Source of the DNA: Setophaga petechia
Taxonomy: Eukaryota; Chordata; Aves; Passeriformes; Parulidae
Assembly: GCA_024362935.1 (NCBI GenBank)
Contig: JANCRA010000001.1
Span: 60,478,930 to 60,542,929 of the forward strand
Reading direction: 5' to 3'
Length of the DNA stretch: 64,000 bases
Shown: piece after piece, positions 34,926 to 46,436 of the stretch
Layout of the letters: every line of letters starts with the position of its first letter
How positions within the stretch are numbered: the first letter of the stretch is position 1
Translations under genes and position numbers: made by a program
The notes under the pieces: model-generated
Seen by the model: the letters and a program-made list of their open reading frames with translations, nothing else
Database searches by the model: none
Told to the model about the DNA's origin: nothing

Positions 34926-37900
34926 TGTCCTGGGTAACTGTGGCTCTGCTGAAGGGAAAGCCAGTGTTTGGATTTGCTCTGAATGTCCCTGCAGCTGTGA
35001 AACGTGGATGGCAGTGCTGCTGGAACCAACTCTCTTGTGAGGTTTCCTGTACTCTCTGCTAGCAGTACTGCCAAGAATATTCCTCAGACAGCTTTTTTGC
35101 AGTCACTTGGAATTTCACACTCTAGATGAAAGCAATTCAAAAGAAAATTGAGAAGCAGAGCTTAAAAGAAATAAGAGTATTTCAGGTTAGTTGTTTTAAG
35201 ATTGAAGAAATGAGCAGGCTTAAAGGGAAAGACTCCTCCTTTTGGAATCAAGAATGCACCTTACGGATCCAGAATGCCTCTGGATCTCTGCCTATAGCTG
35301 GAAACAACTGAAGTGGTACAGTAGCATAGCTGGCTTATCCATGTTTTGGAAAAGCAATCCTCTCTTAGCCTGGGGAAATGAAGATGTGTAAGGATATTAT
35401 CCTCTGTAAGAACTCCACATCTGACACTGCTTTTTGTTTCCCCCACAAAACTCCAGGCAGGAGAAAGCTCAGCTTCCCACAATCTTCAGCAAAGGTCTCT
35501 GGTCTCTGGAGAAACTCCCAAAGCAGCCTCCAGTCCCTGTGTGTGTGATCCTCACATGAGAACTATTTCCATCTCCAGCTTCCCTGAGGACACGTGTTTC
35601 CCTTCTGAGTTTTTTTGAACAAACCACTTCTTGGTGAGCAGCTGCAAAACAAGGAGACGTGCTGGAGTCAGCTCTGGAACTGCTCCTGAGTGCTTGCTTG
35701 TGCCTCCTGCCAAGGAGCTCCAGTGCTTGGGTTTCATGTGGAATATTGTCTGTGCTGTCACCACGGGCACAGCTCCCAGGTCCTGCAGGTTTAATGAGCC
35801 TGAGCACACTTCTCACATCTACAGGCACAGCAGCTGGAACCTGAAACAAATATTCCAAGCTACATTTCCCAAGGTATGGAGAGAGGGCCTAACACGAGCC
35901 ATCAACACCCAGAGGTCACTGATTTAGGAGGATTTATGGATGGAGAAGTAGAGGTGCTCAAAGTCCTGGGTCAGGAGGCTTAATACAACTATTTGTGTTA
36001 CTATGAGAGCAACTTTGCTAGCATTGTATCATAACAGTTACAAGTGTCTTGGATTGTCTTTCATTGCTGAAATACCTGCTTTTGTACTAAATACTCACAC
36101 AGACTGTGATTGAGAATACACTAGAGTCATTTCCTCATATAAAAATCCACACAAATGCTTCCATTTTTTGGAGTTTTTTGTTCAAAAGTGGACGAAGAAT
36201 CAACACCTTTCCTGCTCCATAAACCAATTCTACCTGTATTTGTTTGTAGAGGCTGAGTGTGTAAAGCCAGGGCCTTAATTTGAGGGGAACTCTGTCATTA
36301 TCTTCCATCTTCTGCTTCTGTATCATTCTACATCTCACACCCCAGAAGCTCACAGGTCCAGCTGAAGAATCCTCGGAGCCTCTACCCTTATTCCAAGGGC
36401 TCCCAGAGGTGCAGAGAGTGGTACCAGATACAATCCCACCTTTTGTCTCATGCTTCTCAGGTGCCTGTTCTTCACAGGAGCTGCTGCTACACTTCTCTAT
36501 GAGGAATGTTGGAGGAAGAAGTCACAGCCACAGTATTTGTGGAGAACGTGAGAAGAAATATTGTATTTTTAAAGGAAGAAGACAGCTTGAGCACGAATGA
36601 GAACAAATCAGAGTGAATCATTTTCACTCACTGAACTTAGTACAGAAATGGGGGGAAAGGGGTGAGTGTGAAGATACTTACCTGTCTCATTCTATAAAGT
36701 AATAGCAAAACCTGCTCAGGACTGCTTTAAAACCTGCATGAAGCACTTAGAGGAGATACAGCTTTTGTACAAGAACTCAGTAGAGTAAAATCATACAGGA
36801 AGAAAACCCATGGGCTGATTTAACAGTGGCAGAAAGGCCACCACTAACTGTGTCCCCACCTAGCACATCTACACAGCTTTTAAATCCCTCCAGTGATGGT
36901 GATAAAAGTTACTCTGGTCACTCTAGAGAGAAAGCATCTTCAAGAAGATGAAAAGGCAACCTGGCACCTTTCTAAACAGGAAATCCTTTAAAGAGAATGA
37001 TCCTAAGTGATGGCAAGCACCAAGAGCTGAGGGGGAGGGATGGGAAGTGAACCTGGCAGGGGTAAAAGCCCAAGCAGAAGACGTGATCAGAAGACGTGCA
37101 CATAGCCCAGGATTTCAGCGCTGAGTGTTGAACACCTGCCCAGCTCAGTGGTTCTGGGGTGAAGAAATAAATGCAGCTGTCTCTGGAGAGGTGGGCTAAC
37201 AGTGCTTACCCAGTCCATCCTGCACTGACTCATCTCCAGGCCGTGCTGCTGCAAGTTGGCCTCTGCTGAGGAGGAAAGCTTGGCAAAAAAAGTTCCTGTC
37301 TTGCTCAAGGTCTTTGTGCTGACTAGCAAGGGCCAAGTTCCCCAGCAGGGCTGGAAAAGGTGCCAGGATGTGTAACTCAGTGAGCTTGTCTTTTCTTTCT
37401 TGGACACAAAAAGGAGTTACTGCCCTGCACTGTGCAGGATGTGAATACCTCCCCCTTTATCTCCCAGGAAGAAAGGAAGGGTTCCAGAGAGGATCTTACC
37501 AAGGACTCCCCTGACACCTCAGCCCAGAGCACCCTGTGTCCTCCTCCCTGTCCCCCATTTAATTTAAAATAAAGAGAATGACTTCATCCTCTCTTTGGAA
37601 ACAAATAATAAACTACACAGCATTTTAATGACAAATCCTTACTGAGATGAGTAATGCTTTGCTGGAGACCAGCACCTGGACTAGGAGTTTTTTGTGTTTG
37701 GTCTCAGTCTATGCACACCTTCATACATAAAGAATTTTAAGATGATCTGAGGGCTAAACCAGGAAATTAGAATCAGAAAAACAATTACAAAGAAGGTGCA
37801 CACTTCTAACAATCTGGGTAATTAAACATTGGAACAATTCAGCAGGATGGGGGCGGATTTTCCATATGGTTTAACATGTTTCTACTTAGGCTGCTTCATA

Positions 37901-38514
37901 ATGAACACGTATCTGTAGCAAATTTATGAACACAGTTTGGTAACACAGATTTTTGCGTCAACTTGCAGCAAGAGCATAAATAGACTTAAAGTCATTAACA
38001 GGAAGGCTAATAGAAAAAATGAATCACACCATAAGCCACACTGGTGATCCCACCCACCTTTCAGACAACACAGGCAGAGTTGAACCGATCTCCAAAAGGG
38101 CAGATTGGGATAGAAAAGAAAAACAATATTCATAAGAGATTTATAATTAAAGCCCAAGATTCATTTCCGTTGCAAACAGATGGCCAGGCAAAGGCATTGG
38201 GGATAATTTAGCTAAAGCCTGTGCTTCAACTTGCTAACAAAAGCATGGATTTAATCTTCCATGCAGAGGGTAACCTGTTTATTGCATATTACAGAGCAGG
38301 AAACACCCGCATCACTTCAAAACTGACACACTCACAGGGCCAGGGCACAGCCAGCACTGCTGGGAAAGCACTGCTGCCTCCAAGGAAAAGAAATTCCAAC
38401 TGCAAGGGAACAGAACAAACAAGAAGACTGGTAAAATCCCAGGGAAGAGTGAGAGATTGAGGGCTGGGTGAATCAGGAGAAACCTAATGTAGTGATAATG
38501 GGTGGGAGATGCTA
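34926..38514. other. Intergenic, no gene recognised
   Basis: Unique-looking DNA with a diverged CR1 scrap near 36838-36912. The 35470-35860 region has open frames on both strands (129 codons on minus, 98 on plus) but no recognisable protein. No RNA gene seen. Confidence 0.5.
36838..36912 (-). mobile_element. Diverged CR1 LINE scrap
   Basis: On the plus strand ACTGTGTCCCCACCTAGCAC, then CAGCTTTTAAATCCCTCCAG and TGATGGTGA track the antisense CR1 consensus (accatgtcccttagtgccacat...cttaaacacctccagggatggtga). It is short and mutated, so confidence is moderate. Confidence 0.5.
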
Positions 38515-38520
38515 AAGATG
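38515..38520 (+). repeat. Target-site duplication, left copy (AAGATG)
   Basis: AAGATG directly precedes the LTR that starts TGTCGGG at 38521. The same six bases occur at 39166-39171 after its end. Confidence 0.9.
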
Positions 38521-39165
38521 TGTCGGGTTCAGGACATCCCTTTGGCTGTCCTGAGCAGCCAAGACCCTTGCCAGGGGGCTTAGAGACCCTGGCACAGAGC
38601 CCAAAATGCTTCTGTGAGTTTGATTATGGCCCGTGGAGCAAATACCAACCTTCTATGAAGATAGCAAGCCACAAGAGTTTAGGTAGAATAATAGTGAAAT
38701 TATCACAGGGTGAATTATGTATTTTAGGATTACTGTACAGGGGGGTTATATCCCTGTACAGGGGGGGTTATGGAGACAAGATGGAGGAATCGGGGCATGC
38801 CTCGTGCTTCTTCTTCCTTCTTCTTGGCCTCCATCTTCTGTAGTGATGTTGGCACTTACTTATTGGTTTAGAGTAGAAGCTCACTGTCTAGCATAGGTGA
38901 TGGGTATTGGGGAGTAATTGTAAATATTGTACACGTAGTTTTTAGTATAAAGACACAACACCGCCCCGGGGGCAGGCAGAGTGCCTGTGGCTGCCCTGCT
39001 GAACAGATCTCTGCTGGGCAGAAAGAAAATTTTTTAGATAAGAACTAATAAATAACCTTGAGACCGAAAGATGAAGAGCTCTGACTCCCTCTTTAAGCGC
39101 TGGGCTGGGAAAAGAGACTTTAGAACTTTTCTCGGGGTCACTCTGACAAACAAATGATCCCGACA
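38521..39165 (+). mobile_element. Solo LTR of an endogenous retrovirus (645 bp, class II-like)
   Basis: The ends are perfect inverted repeats, TGTCGGG at the start and CCCGACA at the end, flanked by identical 6-bp repeats (AAGATG). Inside are a TATA box (TATAAAG, 38946-38952), a GC-rich putative cap region with CCGCCCCGGGGGCAGG, and a poly(A) signal AATAAA at 39047-39052. U5 follows. A 22-bp unit around CTGTACAGGGGGGTTAT is tandemly duplicated at about 38730-38772. No internal viral gene or second LTR is present, so the provirus has collapsed by LTR recombination. The 113-codon frame at 38502-38843 crosses the LTR boundary and is a chance ORF. Confidence 0.93.
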
Positions 39166-39171
39166 AAGATG
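39166..39171 (+). repeat. Target-site duplication, right copy (AAGATG)
   Basis: Exact repeat of 38515-38520 immediately after the CCCGACA end of the LTR. A 6-bp duplication points to an ERVK-like (class II) integrase. Confidence 0.9.
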
Positions 39172-42100
39172 GACAATAAAACCTTTGCTTTCCTTCCCTT
39201 CTTTAAGGCAAACCAAGGTTACAGTATTGCAGGATAAATCTCAGCACCAGAAACACACTTTAACACCTTGGGAAGTCTTGTGTCTTGGGAGACAATACAG
39301 AGCAGAGTCCCTGACATGGCTTTTCCACCTGGAATACAAGGAAAGTGTTGAGAAGGTTACACCTGAACTTGCTCTCCTTCCAACTACCCTCCCCATAATG
39401 AACCATCTTGCTTTTCTGCTGTCACACCTACCTCAGTAATTCCCCAAATGCCCCTTTACACCCCTGTGTGTCTCTCACCTGTGCACAGCAGGAACTACAA
39501 ACTCTCAGACCTGCCCCACTCTCATTATCAAAGCTGTTCATGCTTCCAGCAGTACTGACTCCCTTGCACTGCAATTCTACTTCTCCTGATATGTTCTGAA
39601 AGTACTTGGTGAAAAGAAAACCAGAGTCAAATAAATGATCTTTGGGGAAATAGTATCACTGGGCAATTATTGCCTGATGAATTCTGGAATTAGGAGAGAG
39701 ACTGAGTGAATTTCCTCATTCAGCAGTGACAAACCAGCACGCTGCACTTGGAACCAGGAAAATCAGAATGAAGATTTCCCTGTAACTATAGAAATGGAGC
39801 AGCTATTTTATGGCACTGATTACTCACCTCTAAGATCTTCAACATGTTCTGCTGGGAAATGCAACCACTGAAACACTCCTACTATGCATGAGACCCTGAG
39901 GGCTATATCTGAACAAATATAATTTCTCTAATTTCAATTAGGGGGAATTAAACAGAGCCTACCCTCTGGAATGAGGAAATGGGGGAAAGTGACTTTTGAA
40001 AATATAATCCTCATACAAGGACAGGAGTATTTTTCCTGAATTACACATTATAGGCATGGCTGCTGTGAGCATATTATGGGATATAAAATATAATGAGAAA
40101 ACTTATTCTGTATCCTTTTTCTTTTTTCTGCTTTGCACAGGCAGCTTTTATAATATGGTTGTAGGGGTTGAGACAGAGAATGGAAATGCTGTGAGAAAAC
40201 ATGAAATCCTTTTTCTGGGATATTTTCAAACTTGAGTGTTTGGTTTGGTTATTTTTTTTTTTTTTCTAAGAATAAACAACACCTAAGGAGTAAAAGATTG
40301 CCTCACACAGAACAACAAAAATAATCACAAACTCCACAGCCAGTTCCCAGCCGGGGAGTGCCATCCCAAGCCCGGAGCAGCAGGGGATGCTCTAGGCTCA
40401 GTGCAGCCCACAGGGCTTTCTCCACAGGAGGTAATATTCCTGTACATCATTTGAAGGACACTAATATTGGAGTATTTTATTTACTTTTGATGACCACACT
40501 TTGTACAGTCTACTGAAAATCTGAAGAAGGGGTGTAAAAAAACTTCAGCTCCTACGTGGGAACTGGAGAAAGTGCCATAAAATGATTAGACTCTAAGGAG
40601 CCAATCTGTTCAGCTTCTAAAAAAGTATTCAAGGTTGGAATACAGATGTACAATCAAGAGAGGAAAACAGCAGGTGCCAAAGGACTCTTTGTCTTGTGGA
40701 TAAAAATAACATAAAGCTGGAATCTGTAACCAGACCAAAAATCAAAGTAGAAAGAAGGCATTTATACCTTTAACTCAGATATTAACTACTGCAAGAGATT
40801 TACAGTGGGAAGCAATGGATTCTCCATATTTTTCTGATCTAAGTCAGAGGTGGATGCTTTTCTTCATGTTAGTTCAAGAAACAGCTACTTTCCAGTTAGA
40901 ATTTCCTGGGTTTCAGCAATGAAATGGGACTTGAAGACAATGATAAGAAATGGCAACCTGAACCCTGTGCCTTTGGGAAGACACTGTGCTCTGTGTTTCA
41001 GAAGGCTACTGTGTAAGCAGACAGGACAGTGAGAATGGTTATTGGATGTTTATGAATTTAGGACTCTGCTATAGGAAATGTTTCCTGTGTGCCTCTGAGG
41101 AACAACCACAGCTAACACAGGAAAGATATGACTCCACCTGGATTTCAAGGACTGTCTCCTGTACAGGTTCATGATGGCCTCTGGCATGGATGAGAAAGAA
41201 ACAGAATGTCACTGGGATCTCAGCCTGCTGAGACTTTTCTACAGATCTCAATATAAGCACTCCACAAGTTCAGTCAGGCTGCAGGGTAAGAGAGTGATGG
41301 GAAAGAAAGACAGGAACCATTTAATCTCAGCTTGCTCATTACCTGGGATAACTGCTGGATCTTGGCAGGCTCACAGGCTAGGAGTTGAATGACTGCTGGT
41401 GAGGGCTCAGTGGCTGTGGCAGGGTGAACAGCACACTGTGTTCCTCCTCACAAAAAGCAGGCACTTCTTGCTCTTCTCTGCTGCCATTCCATGCAGGGGC
41501 TTTCTAAGCAGACTTTCACATCCCAGGTTGAAAGCAGAATTAATCATGCAGCCTTTTTCCTTGCAAAGAGAAGAGAAAAAAAATCTAGCAGCAGTAAAAA
41601 CCTCAAAGAAAACACACTTAAAGACAAAAGATGCTGAAGTCACCTGGGCTGAAGGCCAGAGCTATGTGCTCCCTCTGTACTTTTTCAAATCCTTCATTGT
41701 GGATTTCTTTCAAATTCTCCACAGCCACAGAGTAATAAGAGATCAATCCTTTAGGTCTGCCAAGAGATTGCTTAGGGGTCACTTGAGAGCCTAAACAATT
41801 TAGTGAAGATAAACACCACTGATTCAATATGCTTTTTATCAACACTAATTATATTCTGTCCATCCAGAGTGACAAGATGTATTGGAATCTGCTGATGAAA
41901 ACCAAAATAAAACTGGAACCAATTACTGTAAAAAAGTATGCTGTGAGAGAAGGACTTCAGAATGTTGCCCAAAGGTAAGACATTACTAGTTATGCCCTTC
42001 AAGTTTTGCCAATATTCAGAGCTTTGAAGCTTGTGTTTCTTTAGAAGAATATTAGATGACGATATATGAAGCATTTCTTTAATGGCATACCATTCACTGT

Positions 42101-43368
42101 CCCAAAATGCTCCTTTTAAGCAACGTGCAATTTCTCCATTCGAAGTCTGACAGCAGTCACAGATTGGTGCTCTTCATCTTCTCACAGGGCCACACTTCCC
42201 CTCCTTCTCCAGCCTTCTTAAAAACCACAAATGCAGCTTGATTATCTAAAAGGAATTAGTCCCTAGCTTTGGATTTTGGCAAATCCTTACAGATGTTGTC
42301 ACTAGTGATGTCCATTTCCAAACTGTGCCCACACACTGCTGGTGTAGAACCATTCCTACACTCAGAGTAAGGCTCTGACTTTCTTCTGCACTCTGTTGTA
42401 TGCTGGCCCAGCTCAACTAGCAGAAGCAAGCTGCATTTAATGAGGAATAAATAGGCTCTTGCCAAGTAATGCTCATAAGCGATCTTTTGAAGCAAATCTA
42501 GGGAACAACAAATGTCATGGCCTGCACTGATTTCAGGTGATTAAATACTTGACTTTTACTGAGACACTGATGTTTATAAGGAATTATAAAAAAGTATTTT
42601 TCAGGCTACATCAGTATCATATTTCAGGACCCTGTTCTCCTCTCGTTATGGATATTCACAATAACAGTTGTTAATCAGTTCTGTAACTTCAGTCACAAGC
42701 TAAACTTCAGCAACCTTGCCCAGGTTATACCTGAAACAAATGGAATTAATGAAATAACTTTAAACCATATCATGGACTATACTTTTGTTGCACCATTAAT
42801 TCAAATCCAGGTACTTAATTATATCTTCTTTCATGTGGTTATCTGCATTTATATTTTTTGTTATTAGCTTGCTTGGCAGAGATGAAAGCAGGAAGCATTA
42901 CACAGGAAAAGAAAGCATTTTTGTATTTTCACATTGGCCTGCCTTTGACACAAATCCCCCACCTCATCAAGACCTTGACTTATGATCCACAGAAAGGAAA
43001 TAATGTACATTACTGAGTATTCTTCTGAACAGAATGAGATGTTGAAGTGGAGCTTGTGCTCTTTTGTGGTCACCTTATCGTCATTTCCAGATGACAAAAG
43101 GAACCTGCTTTAATCCGGGAGTGTTACATCCTGAAAACCAACAGGTACTTCTTCCAGTACTTGGGTATAGTGCACACCAATAGTCATCAAAATAACAACC
43201 CTTTGTTCATAGATCTTCTTAGCTGGAAAAAAAAATCCTATCAAACATATTAAAAGTAATTTTCTTTCTTTTTTTTCTCAGTTTTCCTGCACCCATTCAG
43301 AGTAGGACCTGGGACATCCAGCACACCCATTTGCACGAAAGAATACCACTGGGAGGAATTGACTATCT
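39172..43368. other. Intergenic, no gene recognised
   Basis: AT-rich unique-looking DNA. A 14-15-base T-run near 40251-40266 is the only clear simple repeat. Frames of up to 131 codons (41399-41794 plus) show no recognisable domain or splice context. Confidence 0.5.
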
Positions 43369-43670
43369 GACACAACATGGTGGAGTGACCCCATGGCCTG
43401 ACACAACACTGTGGAGTGACTGCACAGCTTGTCATGAAATGGCAGAGTAATCCATGCTCTGCCACAAAATGGCGGAGTGACCCCACGGCCCAACACAAAA
43501 TGGCGGAGTGAGTGACCCACAGCCTGACACAAAATGGTAGAGCATCCCCACAGCCTGACACAAAATGGTGCTCTGACCCCACAGCCCAACACAAAACGGC
43601 TGAGCCACTCACAGCCTGGCAAACTGACCCTACAGCCCCACACAAAATGGCTCTCTGACCCCAGTGCCCA
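43369..43670. repeat. Minisatellite, about ten copies of a ~31-bp unit
   Basis: Unit core: ACACAAAATGGCGGAGTGAC followed by CCCACAGCCTG. Copies start about every 30-34 bp from 43369, for example at about 43369, 43400, 43461, 43492, 43526 and 43557. Substitutions are concentrated in the middle (GGCGGAG, GGTAGAG, GGTGCTC, GGCTCTC) and one unit near 43620 is shortened. Because unit lengths vary, two overlapping minus-strand frames stay open for about 130 codons and encode imperfect Cys/Trp-rich repeats. These are artefacts of the repeat. Confidence 0.9.
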
Positions 43671-43994
43671 GCACATACCCTCAGACCATTTCCCTCACGC
43701 CCTCACTCACCATGGCTGACCGACACCTCTACCTTCCCCTGCCCTTCTCCAAGGTGTCAGCCAGTCCCCCTCACCCACAATGGCACCCTGTGTCCCCTCA
43801 GGGCCCATCAAAGCGCAGATGTGCCTGGGGAGCCGCAGGGGAGCAGAGACGAGCCCAGGACATGCCCTGAGCTCCCACGGCTCCCCTGCCATTGATCCAG
43901 AGGCCCTCAGGGCACGTTGGGCCCCGGGGTGTTGCCTACATACCTTTCTCCTTTTTCTTCCTCTTTTTTCTCCTACCTGCTTCTCAAAATACAT
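43671..43994. other. GC-richer spacer between minisatellite and LTR
   Basis: About 320 bp, C-rich to about 43940 and then T-rich, ending in the TACAT that may be the left target duplication of the next LTR. No gene recognised. Confidence 0.5.
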
Positions 43995-44676
43995 TGTACA
44001 CTGTTGAAGTTAGCAATGCAAGTTGTTTTCCATTACCATCTGTATGGCAGATTACTTTTGTCAAGAGGGCAGTTTCCTTTATCTCTTTGAGTGACCACAT
44101 TCACACCTCCCTCAGACAGGACATCTGCTGATAACAGCTATTGAATGTCACTGCATGGCTGATAAGAACTGCAGCACGCCATTGGGAGATGCTCCGCCCA
44201 GAGGGAGGAGCCAAGCATTGCTGCCCAGATATAATCCAGGAAGTTGAGACGCCAGCACAGCTTTCTCCACGGATTTCCCAGAGAAACAGCAGCTGACTCT
44301 TCTTCCACTGGATCTTCAGAGGAAGAATACATCCTTCTCTGCAGATTCCCCTTGCTCCAACAGAACCACACCTGACACTCCAGGAGGGCTGCAGCCAAAT
44401 TTCCAATTAGACCGCCACCAACACCCTGACCCACAGGGTGCCAGGTTGGGCTCTGACTCTGTCAGTGTTGTTCTAGTGTACTGCATTGTTTATTTTATCC
44501 TTTTTTTTTTTTGCTTTTCCCTATTAAAGAACTGTTATTTCCTGCTCCCATATTTTTGAGAGCCCCCTTAATTTAAAATTTATAGCAATTCAGAGGGGTG
44601 GGGAGGGTTTACATTCTCCATTTCAGGAGAGGCTCCTGCCTTCTTTAGCAGACTCCTGTCTTTCCAAACCAAGACA
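43995..44676 (+). mobile_element. Solo LTR, ERVL-like (682 bp)
   Basis: Begins TGTACACTG and ends CCAAGACA, flanked by TACAT (43990-43994) and TACAC (44677-44681), which match at four of five bases. A 5-bp duplication is typical of ERVL. It carries a TATA-like ATATAATCC near 44230 preceded by a CGCCATTGGGAG CCAAT-type site. A C/T-rich stretch follows, then a T-run near 44502-44512, a poly(A) signal ATTAAA at 44523-44528, and a U5 with AGAGCCCCCTTAATTT and GGGAGGGTTTACATT. This late part strongly resembles a widespread songbird LTR family. The mismatched flank suggests greater age than the two 6-bp-flanked LTRs. Minus-strand frames here are not genes. Confidence 0.75.
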
Positions 44677-44681
44677 TACAC

Positions 44682-46400
44682 CAAACTAAAAAATTCCAGG
44701 CAATGCCTTAGAAAGTGCCCTGTTGTGTCTGGATCAGTCAAAGTTTGGCTAAGTTCAAGTTTACCAAGTTCAAGTTTGTGAAGTGCTTTACTTTGGGTGG
44801 TGTTTAAAATTTGCAGAGTATGTCACTGTGCCTTTGTGCTCCAAAGTCTGCAGGTCTGGCTGAGCTTCACACCCACATGGCCATACCCTCCCATCTTCCC
44901 CACAGAGAAGGATTGACAGTTCTGCTTTACTCACCATTCCTGCCTGGCACAACCTTCCACTCCTCTTCACCTGTAGCTCTGCAACAGTGTTTTGTCTCCA
45001 AATTTATGTCAAACTAAGTAACAACAACACAACAATAATAATAACAATAACAGTGTTATTGGTAATAAAACTTTAAAAGTCACTGATGATGTTGAAGTTA
45101 TCTTACCATTAGAAGATTGTTTGTGAAGAGCTTTAAAATAATATTGCAAAAAACCAGAAAAGATAGTATTCTTCTGAAGAACAGGCTGGCCCCCTGAAGG
45201 TGTGGTTGTCTCTGAGACCAGGTCAGAGTTATATCCAGCCTGCCTTTTCCTTGTGCCCACACAGAGTCTGGAGAAAGCTTGAGACAATTTGAAAAATCGT
45301 AAGTAAATGCTCCCCACTGTCTGCCCCCTACCCAGCCTTTCTCCAGATCTGTTTTCCAGTGTTTACCCATCAAACCTTCCCCAAGAGTGGGCATGTAACA
45401 TATCTGCAGATGCAAACAAGCTGTGAAATCCAGCTGGGAGCATGTAGGAGCTACTAAGAGCTCAGCAAACAGACAGCGGGGTTTGAGAGCTACACAGCAC
45501 CCCCCATGAACCAGAGCCCACGGTGCTGCTGCAGTGAAACAACTGTTGTGTGAGAGCAGACAGAGCATCTCAGCAAAACATTCAGGAATGCAGCTCAATT
45601 GTGGCTATTTCCTACCCCACTCTAAAGCCAACTTTTGCCCTCCACTAGATCAAAATATCAGATTCACTGAAAATGTACTCCCACTGAGTACTCTACAAAC
45701 ACTTACTCTCGTGGCACATTTATTTAACACACAGAGAACTGATCCACTGCTCTGCCTTGCACTGGTTACTTTCAAGGACTCCCATTCTGCCTGAGAGAGA
45801 ACAGATATAAATAATTATAGAATAAAATGTTGTCAGGGAATAATGTTCCCTTCTGCTTTGGTCCAATGAAAGCCAAAGCCACCATAAAACTTTCAGGCAA
45901 AAGGGCAATAATTAATTCTATGAGGATAACATTCTATCACACTGCCTTGCTGCTATTATGATGAAATAAAATATAGTAGTCTCTCTTTATATACTTTAAC
46001 TTTTACTAATTTTCGTCTTTTAAAAACTACCTTGGAAAATTAAATTAATCTTCTCACAGATATGAGTTTTATAGATCACATTTTGAAGAATAATATCTCA
46101 ATATGCTATTGTAATTTCTTTTAAGGACATCAACTGCATGTTTTTTAAAAAGTGAGAATTTATGGAATATCAGAGTTCCTGATTACTCGCTGGATAGTGT
46201 GGATGTGAAGAAAAGCTAGACAGATTTCTAAGGAATTAATCAGTCATCTTAAGGACCACACAGCATGAAAAATAACAGCGACAATATCAAGCACTTATGC
46301 AGATACACACCATCCTTTTATAATTATTATTTACATGCAATTCTCCAAGTGTATTTCTGTGTCCTCCCCAGTATATTCATTACAGAAGTATCTCTAAGAG
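44682..46400. other. Intergenic or distal 3' flank of ARSJ
   Basis: Unique-looking DNA between the ERVL-like LTR and the presumed ARSJ 3' UTR. A short AAC/AAT-rich run lies near 45018-45055. The overlapping minus-strand frames (45009-45598) show no recognisable family. Whether the ARSJ transcript reaches here is unknown. Confidence 0.45.
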
Positions 46401-46436
46401 CTGCCTGACTTATTTCTGTGGTTTGTTAATGGCAGC

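Noticed and set aside
43250..43676. Two overlapping ~131-codon Cys/Trp-rich ORFs, and the CRISPR-like spacing of repeats
   Set aside because: The frames are translations of the degenerate 31-bp minisatellite. There are no unique spacers between units, and the host is a vertebrate, so it is not a CRISPR array.
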